A stretch of 64,000 nucleotides of DNA, taken from the NCBI RefSeq assembly GCF_017591435.1, contig NC_059281.1, positions 14,027,402-14,091,401 of the forward strand, read 5' to 3'. This document shows positions 1 through 10,990 of this stretch, in pieces. The notes under the pieces were generated by a model. It was not told where the DNA came from. It did no database searches and saw nothing but the letters and a program-made list of their open reading frames with translations. How positions within the stretch are numbered: position 1 is the stretch's first letter; each line of letters begins with the position of its first letter. The stretch comes from Portunus trituberculatus (Eukaryota; Arthropoda; Malacostraca; Decapoda; Portunidae). A program made the translations under genes and the position numbers.

Positions 1-32
<32 letters not shown>

Positions 33-107
33 ATAGTAGTATCTGTCACGTGATGATATTAAAGCAAGGTTTGAAATAAATGACTTGCGAATGTATGTTA
101 AAGATTA

Positions 108-170
<63 letters not shown>

Positions 171-1158
171 TATTCTTATCTTTATGGCAGAAATAGAAGT
201 TGAAGCGTCCTCCCTCCCCCGCCTACCGAATTGTGCGTAGTACCTGTCACGTGATGTTTTTAAAGCTTGATATTATTGACCAGTAAATGTGTCAAGATCA
301 AGATTTTTTCTCTTACTGTAGAAATATAAAGTGTGGTTTCTTTATTCATGAAAATTACATCTTCTCCATTCCTGTTGACGCTGTTCTTCTCGTATATTCT
401 CAGTCATAAAGTAGGGAAGTGTAAGAATATTTAAGTATCCCTGCTTTACACTGACGCCACTTTCCAGTCTCCTTGTTTGTAAAGTGACAACATCGCACAT
501 GGAATCCAAAACCCATATCACAGAAACGAACGATATTTTGCATTATCTTTCATATTTTTCCCAGTTTTGTTAGTCAGAGTTTCTACTTTTCCCGCTCAGA
601 TCAAGGTATTTCAGTGACGTTTCTTTTATTCCGGTGTAAATTATCTGAGGGAGGAATGTCTTACAGCGTTCCACCAGTCAGTCTCCGCACTGCTCCCAAG
701 ACACAAGATTCAGTAATTGCCGCGTGTGTTGGACTGGGCGGCGAGTTGCAGGTAGGCGTGTGTGGTGGCCGCCCTACCAGAAACAATTACACTGTACCAC
801 TCACGTTATCATTCCTGGTACTGTGATATGGTGCGAAGGCTCTAGAGAACGGAGGGACCACACTGACTGTACATCCCTACCACGCTCATTTGCATCGCGT
901 CATCAGGAGCCAGACAAGGCAACAATAGTGCCGCAGGTAAGCCGGTCACCAGGTGGAGATCTGCAGTTTTATTTGGGGCGTTCAGTCAGGTGTCCAGATC
1001 CAGGCTGATAGTGAGGCGTGTGTGGTATTGTCTCCCTCACCACCCACCCACCTCCATGCTTCCCCCACGCCCCCACCACGGCGATAATTCAGTGGGATGA
1101 TGGGGCAGGAGGTGTGCTAAGCCGTCAGTCGTCAGAGCGCATGATGGGATGGGAATTA

Positions 1159-1361
1159 TTAACCCCTTCAGTACTGGGACGCATATTTACCTTGAGTTTT
1201 AGATGTGATTAGACGGTTTTATTTACATTAGGAAGGGTCTGTGGAGATCAGAAGATTAATGGCCAGAGTCTTCACTATTTGAACCCCGCATGAGTTTCTG
1301 AAGGTGTATAGAATCAGCAAACAGTAAGCAGAATGAATATGGAAACGCGTTAAAGGGTTAA
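1159..1361 (+). mobile_element. TTAA miniature element, copy 1
   Basis: This family has ends TTAACCCCTTCAGTAC and GTACTGAAGGGGTTAA around about 180 bp of shared interior (GGAAGGGTCTATGGAGGTCAG, ATCACCAAATAGTAAGCAGA). No coding capacity is seen. The TTAA ends suggest a piggyBac-type MITE, which is inferred. In this copy the right end has lost the CATGGTACTG part. Confidence 0.8.
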
Positions 1362-1743
1362 ACTTTCACTATTTTTTTTATAGATCCTGTATGGTTCCAT
1401 CTGATTCATTAAACCAATCTCGGTTACGTTTTTTAATGGTACCAAGGCATACTAAAGAACTTATCCCTAATGTCTATCCACTTATCCACATATCCGATTA
1501 AGGGAGTGGATTCTTGGCTCTTCTGCTGCCTCCACCTCCACCCACCACATTATTTCTTTTCTTTTTTTTTTCAGCTGCGTCACGTGATCTTGTTCTTTGC
1601 TTCGCTCGTCAGTCAGTCAGTCAATGCTAGTCAGATAGTCAGTCTCCATTTATTTCCGTCTCTGGCGAATACTATAAAAAAAGAGATTTCAAGATTTCAT
1701 GATTTCTGTCAACATCCGTCTCTTCGTAATTATATAATTTTGA

Positions 1744-1793
<50 letters not shown>

Positions 1794-1818
1794 ATAGGAG
1801 TAGTAGTAAAGTAGTAGC

Positions 1819-1862
<44 letters not shown>

Positions 1863-1885
1863 CACCAGCAGCAGTAGTAGTAGTC

Positions 1886-1925
<40 letters not shown>

Positions 1926-2011
1926 CAGCAGCAGTAGTAGTCGTGGTAGTAATAGTAGTAGTAGTAGTAGGAGTACTAGTAGCAGCAGCAGCAGTAGCAG
2001 TAGTAGTCGTG

Positions 2012-2051
<40 letters not shown>
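1744..2051. repeat. (AGT)n array, about 300 bp, interrupted
   Basis: A trinucleotide tract with AGC and CGT interruptions in three sub-blocks that themselves resemble each other (AGCAGCAGCAGTAGTAGT). Confidence 0.95.
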
Positions 2052-2217
2052 CTGTCATTGTATTGTAATGGGTGCGTGGTGTGTTGCGTTATGGCTGTGT
2101 TACTTACTTTTCTTCTTCATTTTTTCTCCATCTGGCAAGAGATAGCGAGGCGGTGGAGGCTATTCATAGTACATGCTATACTTACTCGCCGCTAGTGACC
2201 TCGCCTCGTCTTGAGAC

Positions 2218-2271
<54 letters not shown>

Positions 2272-2344
2272 ACACTTGACGGCGAGAACACAGAAGCGGT
2301 GGTACTGACGTCAAAACACACTCGACTTCAGTTAATTAATGAGT

Positions 2345-2560
2345 TTGATACCACTGTGGTCTGAAACGCTCCCCTCCCTTCGCCATGACTATTTTCCCAA
2401 GACCACAGAGATAATTAGCCTGGTTCTCAAGAGTGCTTATCCTGTTAATAAAGTAGAAATCTTGTTAATCTGTCACTGGAACTAGATATCTGTTTGTAAA
2501 GTAGAAATCTTGTTAATCTGTCACTAGAAGAAGATATCCTGTTAAAAGACTCCTGTTTCA
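2345..2560. mobile_element. Second MITE family, partial copy
   Basis: Shares CCACAGAGATAATTAGCC and GTAGAAATCTTGTTAATCTG with the 25.6 kb copy. The phrase with GTAGAAATCTTG is repeated inside this copy and again at about 2868-2890, suggesting rearrangement. Confidence 0.5.
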
Positions 2561-2916
2561 GTCACTTGAGTTTAGTGTGTCTTTTGAAAAATTAACATGA
2601 TTTCAAACTTATCAATAGCACAAGAACTCTTACGAACAAAGTCTCTCTTTTTTGTGGACTTTGAAAGATAGTGGCCACGTAACACATATTTATAAGAGAC
2701 TCTTGTTTCAGTCACACGGGGTTTTATGGATAGTTTGATGGTTCTATTAACAAATTAACTTGATTTTTACCTTAACAATAGCAAAAAACACTTCTACGAA
2801 CCAAGCTCCTCGTTTCTGTTGACCTTGAAAAATAGTGGCAACATCATCTGTGAATGTTAATTAATAAGGTAGAAATCTTGTTAATTTGTCACTTGAATCG
2901 TGTAAACACTTTTAAC

Positions 2917-2920
<4 letters not shown>

Positions 2921-3014
<94 letters not shown>
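2921..3014. repeat. (CT)n microsatellite
   Basis: About 47 uninterrupted CT units. Confidence 0.97.
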
Positions 3015-3015
<1 letters not shown>

Positions 3016-3278
3016 AGAGAGTATATCCCTAACATTCTGGAAACAGGAATTTACACACGCTAGATTTATTTCGCATTTCCTGCTCGTCGTAAAAAGAGGG
3101 AGTCAAGATTACCGAGTTTATTTCTACCACTGAAGGAAAAAGGAAAAGCGCGAACAATTATTTTTACTGTTCTACTTTTTTTCTCTTTGTATTTCATGTT
3201 ATTATTTTTATGTCTTGTGTTAATATTTTCCTGCGATTTTCTTTTTTTTTTTTTTTTTTTTTGTATCAGTAGCAGGTA

Positions 3279-3334
<56 letters not shown>

Positions 3335-3392
3335 ATAGTAGTGGTGGTAGTGGTGGATGTATGTAGGAAAGATCCGGAGATTAAGAACGATC

Positions 3393-3427
<35 letters not shown>

Positions 3428-3715
3428 GAAACGTGACAGGAACAATGAAAATAAAAAAAAAGGTCACACGAAAAAAAAAAAAAAAAAAAAAAGGAAGTGT
3501 TATTATTATTACACTCCATTTTCAGAGCCAGTATTAGTCGAGTAGTGTGACGCGATCAGTGTTGCCAGTAGCAGAGGATGTCATTGTTTACAGCACTCGT
3601 ATTAGCATTTTCATGAGTGGATGGTGAGGAAACGCAGGCTGGTGCAAGGTTCATCTATTCATTTATTCATTTATTTATTTTGTAAGGGGAGAATAAATAA
3701 AAGACCCACTTATGT

Positions 3716-4160
3716 CCGTATTCTGAAAAGCTCCACTCTCACAACACACTATTTTCCAAGGCCACAGAGATAACACGCCGGGTTTCTGAGGCTGCTTCCG
3801 CTGTGAATCGTGGAGTTATCTTGTTCATTCGTCATCTGAACCATAAACACGCCCTTGAAAACTTAGCGTCACTTATACAGGAGCCTTTTGAAGTAGTAAA
3901 GGCGCTGCGCTGAACTGTTTATGAATGTGGTCCTTTAGTTCCCAGCTCGTATTCTCAAACAGTTTTGTGACTCATCTCCACTAATTCAAAAAGGCTTTAT
4001 TTAAGTTTACACGAGATTTTTAAGATGTTTTAACGGTTCTAGAGGTAGATTAATAAGATTTCTACATTACTAACCGGAGAAACACTATTGAAAACCCCAC
4101 TAATCATCTCTGTGGCCTTGGAAAATAATCGTGGTGAGAGAGCGTTTTTGAATAAAGAGT
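3716..4160. mobile_element. Second MITE family, two adjacent copies in opposite orientation
   Basis: One copy runs forward from GTATTCTGAAAAGCTCC (about 3716-3930). The other runs in reverse from GTATTCTCAAACAGTTTTGT to GTGAGAGAGCGTTTTTGAAT (about 3950-4155). Together they form a head-to-head pair. Confidence 0.6.
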
Positions 4161-4353
4161 GCTCTAAGTAGGCTACGTACTAAAACAGCTTGTCTTTCCC
4201 TACCACCCACTCTGCACATTTGTTTACATATACACATTATGACACGAGTTTCAGTACTAGTGTTTGAATACAGTTTGTTCATGTATGAGTATTAGGATTA
4301 CTGTGTATGTTAGTGTATATTTCATCTACTCGTATTGTTAAGACACCAAATTA

Positions 4354-4567
4354 TTAACCCCTTCAGTACCGGGACACATTTTTACCTTGAGTTGTGTGTA
4401 TGATTAGACCATTTTGTTGACATTAGGAAGGGTCTATGGAGGTCAGAAGATTAATGGCCACAGTGTTTGCTATTTTAATGCCCCACATGAGTTTCTGAAG
4501 CTGTATAAAATCGCCAAATAGTAAGCAGAATGAATATGGAAACGCGTCATGGTACTGAAAGGGTTAA
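4354..4567 (+). mobile_element. TTAA miniature element, copy 2
   Basis: Complete copy with both inverted ends and TTAA on each side. The interior matches copy 1 with scattered substitutions. Confidence 0.85.
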
Positions 4568-4789
4568 GATTATTGTATGTTAGTGTTGAGTGTAGTGCAT
4601 ATTTTGTCTACACGTAATAAGACACCGAAATATTATGACTCGTATTATTTGGACGGCAAATTGTAAAGATTATTGTATTGTAATAAGACACATGAATATT
4701 AGGATTCGTATTGTTAGGACACCAAATTATTAGGATGTTTGTATATGTTAGTATTGATTTAAGTGTGTCTTTAATTTACACTCGTATTG

Positions 4790-5000
4790 TTAATCCCTTC
4801 AGTACTGGAACGCATTTTTAACACGAGTTTTGAGTAGTTAGACGATTTTATTGACATTAGGAAGGGTTTATGAAGGTCAGAAGATTAATAGCCAAAGTCT
4901 TCACTATTTCAACCTCCACATAAGTTTCTGAAGCTGTATAGAATCACCAAATAGTAAGCAGAATCAATATGAAAACGTGTCATGCTACTGAAGAGGTTAA
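4790..5000 (+). mobile_element. TTAA miniature element, copy 3
   Basis: Complete copy about 220 bp from copy 2 in the same orientation. TTAA is at both ends, and the right end reads CATGCTACTGAAGAGG. Confidence 0.8.
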
Positions 5001-5316
5001 GACACCAATGCAAGGAACCAACAAACAATGCCTGGAAAATATTACTAAAAAAATGAAAAAAAATAAACGTGACTGAAAAAATGACTTAATAGAAAGGGAA
5101 AGAAAAATTACGAGTATACAAGAGGAAGAATTATATATGATTATAACCACGATAATTACTTGCACGTGTAATTAGTATGCTGTGGTTGTAATCTTCTGTT
5201 GTGATATAAAATTGTCTAATCCTGATAAATGGTTCCCTCAGTGTGCAGACAGACAGACAGACAGACAGGTGAACACATATATATAGCTATAGAAAGGTGC
5301 AAAAGGATAGGGTTTG

Positions 5317-5753
<437 letters not shown>

Positions 5754-5863
5754 GGGCTGGACTGCGCTCTCTATTGACCGTCAGCGCCACTAACACCTTT
5801 CACTTACGTCAGCTGTGTGGATTGCGTCACTCCTCTGCGTCATGCGGCCTCTTCTACACGCCT

Positions 5864-5902
<39 letters not shown>

Positions 5903-6148
5903 CAGCAGTATGTTTTTTTCCCCTCTTTTTTTTCCAACAGGTGTAAAAATTAAAAAGGAAAAACAGTCTGGTGGTATAGTCTGATTATTATTATTATTAT
6001 TATTCATCTCGTGCGTCATATTATAACAAGTTTTTCCACCCTGGTAGTGTTAAGCTCTTATTTTGTACTGTTATCTAGCGGGAGAGATTAAAACATTGCA
6101 CTATACAGACCAGCACAGATAGGTAGGCATATTAAGCGTAGTATATGA

Positions 6149-6359
6149 TTAAACCCTTCAGTACTATGATGAGTTTCCATATTCATTCTGCTTACTATTT
6201 GGTGATTTTATACAGCTTCAGAAACTTATATGGATTAGAATAGTGAAGACTGTTGCCATTAATCTTCTGACCTTCATAGACCCTTCCTAATGTCAATAAA
6301 ATGGTCTAATCGTACACAAATCTCAAGGTAAAAATGTGTCCCAGTACTGAAGGGATTAA
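6149..6359 (-). mobile_element. TTAA miniature element, copy 4
   Basis: Complete copy in reverse orientation, beginning AACCCTTCAGTACTATGATG and ending CAGTACTGAAGGGATTAA. Confidence 0.82.
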
Positions 6360-7218
6360 ATTGTGGATCACTCACTCGTATGCATTGATTCAAACATTCA
6401 AGAGTAAATGATGATAACAAAACGCAGCAGAAAGCAAACCCACAAGCAAACACACAGCTATTCACAGGTAAAGAAACAGGTGCTGAGACGGAGAAACAGG
6501 TGAGTGAACTGACAGATGAATGTTTAGAGTTGTGAGGCGGTAAACAGTAAAACAGATAAACAGATTACAGTATTAAAAAAAAAAAGGGACGTTTAGTTAG
6601 TATGAGAGGTAGAAGAATAGAGATTAGTCACAGGTAATGACACAGGTGATTTACTGAGGCCAGACGGTGCACAGTAAATAGACGAAAAAAAAAATAATCG
6701 TTTAGTCAGCGTGAAAGGTAAAAATTTTCAGATATTCAAGAAAGATTAGAAAATAAGTGAATACTGCAAGGCGAAGAGTAAAGATAGAAAGACAGTTAAG
6801 AAAATCAGCCTAGGAAAATCAAATAATGAAAAGAAATAAAGAAATTACAGTAAGACGATGATTTTGGACAGATAAACACAAAGATAATAAGGAACGAAAG
6901 AAGAAAACACAAGGAAGAGAAGGATGTAAGACAATGTGTGCAGGCTGGGCAGGTGCAATACAAAAAAGATAATAAGAAGGAAAAGGAGAAAAAAAACATA
7001 TGAAGAAAGAAATGTAAGAGGAAGATTGTGACTAAGTTATCGAAGAAGGATCTTTCTGTGTGTCCTCGAGCCAAGGATGGGAAGAGAGGAGGGAGGGAGG
7101 GAGGGAGGGAAGGAGAGGGAGGGAGAGGGAAGAGGAAAAGAGATTAAGCAAGGTGAAGGTGAGGAAAGAAGACGATGAAATGGACGCCACTCAAGACAAG
7201 GTGGAGAGTGACGAGTGG

Positions 7219-7222
<4 letters not shown>

Positions 7223-7288
<66 letters not shown>

Positions 7289-7533
7289 ATGAGATGTACT
7301 GATGAGAAATGAATTGAAAAACTATGTGGTGGAATTAAAGCTGCTCTTACAAATATATGTCAAGAGTGTTGCTTGAAATGTCTAAGGGAAGGTGTGTGGT
7401 AATGTGTGTGTGTGTGTGTGTGTGTACTGGAGCAGAGTGAGTAGCTATGATGAATATACAAAAAATTATCATGTTCCTTATGTTGTTGGTGGTGATGGTG
7501 GCGGTAGTGGTGGTGGTGATAGTGGTGGTGGTT

Positions 7534-7576
<43 letters not shown>

Positions 7577-7759
7577 GGAGGCACACGTGCTTTTCTCTGC
7601 TTCACTGGCACACACTTCAGTTTGCAACACTGTCGGATGCTATTGTTCCCTTTGGTCCTCCTCGGAAATTGTATAATGATAATAAGTAAGGTAGTGATAA
7701 TAACAATAACCTTTGGTCCGGCTATTTATACACCAGACTGGCCGGCTGAGACGCGCCAT

Positions 7760-7821
<62 letters not shown>

Positions 7822-8016
7822 CCATACCAACAATAATAATAATGATAATAGCAATAATAATAATGATAATAATAATACTGATAGTAAAGCTGATAATGAT
7901 GATGAGAATAAGAATATGAATGATAAGAAGAGAAGGAAAGAGAAATTGTAATAGTAGTAGCAATAGTAGTAGCAGCAGCAGAGATAACACTAGGAAAGCA
8001 ATGTCCCTAATAAGCG

Positions 8017-8062
<46 letters not shown>
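7223..8062. repeat. Cluster of GT, TTG and CA arrays
   Basis: (GT)n at 7223-7287, (TTG)n at 7535-7577, (CA)n at 7761-7819 and (CA)n at 8021-8062, separated by AAT/GAT-rich sequence. Confidence 0.95.
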
Positions 8063-8064
<2 letters not shown>

Positions 8065-8591
8065 GGCAGGAGAGCGTGGCGGAAGAGAGGGCTTCGCTGG
8101 CACTTCTCTCTGATCATCTGAAGCTAATGAGTGCCGTGGAGGGGGAAGGGTGCCAGTGCCAGTGGTGCCGCGAGCCGATGACGTAGTGGCCCTTGATGCT
8201 GCAGAGGTCAAGGGTCAATCGCTCCCTCCACAGCATCAGTGACCCCCGCCGCCCACTGTCCATCTCCCTTCCTCCCACCGCACTTGCCTCTTCTTCCCCT
8301 GGTCACGTGTTTCCCTCTGCTCAGGCCCTCTTTAAGTGGCACCCGAATGACGTCACTAGCAGGTGTGTGTGTGTGTGTGTGTGTCTGTGTACCTTGACGG
8401 CGTAATGCAGTCAGTCACCACACAAAAACAAAACGGAACCAGAGACTAGGTAGGCTACACAGGCAGGCCAGTCTCCAGTCCTTCACACTAGTATTAACCT
8501 GGCGCTGCTTTACTTAGCGTTACGTTATATACAGCGTTGTCTTGGGGAGCACAGGAGGGTTTGGCTGTGTTCCGTGTTCCTCATCAGTTCC

Positions 8592-9698
8592 TCAACGTGA
8601 CGCTGGACGACACTTGGTACACTGACACTCCACCACGTTCTTGAAGTTCTTCTCGAAGGTGAATCCATCGTCACACACCAATGGGATGCGAAGAGTCTCC
8701 ATTCGGGAAGGTTGGCAGCTCTTGCATTCGTGGCCTTGACTCCACATACCCTCCTTCCGTGCTGGAATATCGGGAACCACAGATAAAGACGAGAAATGCG
8801 ATTATCAGTAAAGTACATGTTTAGTTAATTGTATTGATGGATTTGATGCGGTTTAAATAATGAGTAAGGACATTAAATTACGGTGTATGTAAGTTGATGA
8901 GATGTCTTGTTAATTGTTTTTAAGAATGTGCAATGGTACGGAGTGTAGGTAGTTAAAAATGAACAAAAAGAAAAATTAAGAAACAAACAACACACTGACG
9001 AAGATAAAACAAAAAATTGAGATAAATAAAAATAAAACTAGAAAAAGAGACACATTTCACTTACCAAAGAAGATGAAGAGAAAAACAAGAGTAATAACAA
9101 CACCCTTACTAACAAAGGTAAAAAAAAATAGAAATAAATAAAACTTGAGAAAGACACATTTTACTTACCAAGAAGAAGATGAAGAGGAAATAAAAAGAGT
9201 AAAAACAACACACTTACTGACAAAGGTGCGTGTGTTACAGAAGCCGAGGCAGTAGCGGATGGGGGAGGTGATGGGGTAGCGGTTGGCACAGTGGCCGTGG
9301 TTGTAGGTGGTCATATAGAACATCCCGATCGTGGCGTGGTTGTCTGTCACCATCACGGAACACTCGCCTGTCCAACCAACAAGCAAAGTTAGGCATGTAT
9401 TCTGAAACCCTTTGCCCTCTCACCATCACTGCTTTCCAAAGGCTCCAGTTGAAGATACTCGTGGTTTTAAGGGTTTTTATGGTTTTGGTGATTGATTGGC
9501 AAGATTCCCAGCTTATTAAAAGGAGGAACTGTCTTGAAAATTGTCGTAGTGAGAGGAGGAGGCTTTTCTGATTACGGAAGTTAGGTAAGTTATTGACGAG
9601 AGAGAGAGAGTAGTAGTAGTAGTACTTTCTATGTTATCAACTTATATGTAGTTTATCTTCAATCATTATGGAAGTTGTCGGTAGGAGTTATTGACGAG

Positions 9699-9737
<39 letters not shown>

Positions 9738-10657
9738 TACTTTCTATGTTATCAACTTATATGTAGTTTATCTTCAATCATTATGCTTATTTTTACTTAG
9801 ATCCAAAGTTTCTGAAAAGTGTATTCATATCTGAACCATCTGATCTGTACATTTGTTTTTTCTTTCCTTTCACCATCGTCTTTGAATCTATTACTGTCAT
9901 CTTTTATCAATTTAGACACCATTCATTTACCTTACAGATACACATCAACTGCTTTGTATCTGAAGGTGCAACTCGCCTTTCTTTGGTCCTGTGCTGTCCT
10001 CATCCTCCTCTTCCTCCTCTTCCCGCCTCTTTGGCCTCCTTGCTGTTTCCAGTTTTGTCACCTCTTGTTCCTGCTCGATTTGGTCAGTTGCCTCCGTCCT
10101 TCCTTCCTTCTCATCATCCCTGGGGTTTTCTGTCACGTTGTCTCTGTCATTATCCTCTTCAATGTCATTTTGTGCTGTGGTGACTTCCTCCCTGCTGCGT
10201 TCCTCCTCTCTCTGCGCTCCCTCTTCCCAGACGGGCCATGCTCAGCGGTGCCTGTGTAAAATACATTAGTTAGGCTTAAAGAATTATGCGTTTTCTTAAA
10301 TGGAAGTTGGTAGGTAAATTGAAGGGACACTAAATTATTTGTCGTTATGAAGAAGAAATCATAAAAAGATAAACCACAGCAAGAGAGAGAGTCAGACAGG
10401 CAGACAGACAGACAGATAGATAGACAGACCGACAGACAGACAGACACATAGAGACATCAGACATCAGAGAGAGAGAGAGAGAGAGAGAGATGAGAGAGAT
10501 GAGGTAAAGGATATACGCAAAATTCTCTATCCTACCTTTGGGGTGTGGGGGAGGCAGCCAGGGGGCCTGTGGGGGGCCGGGAGGCTGCAATAGGGCCAAG
10601 ATAGTATCCACCTTCTCCTCTAAGCTGGCCAGCGACGCGTTCACCTGCTGCGCCGAC

Positions 10658-10705
<48 letters not shown>

Positions 10706-10933
10706 TTATTACTTTTTTCTTTACTTTTATTTCATTTCTAGTAATTTTTCTTTGTGACATCTTTTATTGCCGGTAAGTTTACAGAATCAATGGAAATATT
10801 ATGAGTTTCTTTTTCGTTTTATTTCACTTGTGCTTTACTCATACTCTTTTAATTGTTGTTGTTGTTGTTGTTTGATTTATCTATCTCTTGTTTTTTATGT
10901 ATTTTTCTCTCATTTCCTTATCATGAAAACACA

Positions 10934-10990
<57 letters not shown>

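Noticed and set aside
1672..2058. Minus-strand frame of almost only threonine and leucine
   Set aside because: Translation of the AGT trinucleotide array; not a mucin gene.
9983..10269. Plus-strand serine/leucine-rich frames opposite the acidic stretch
   Set aside because: Antisense shadow of a glutamate-rich frame on the strand carrying the gene.
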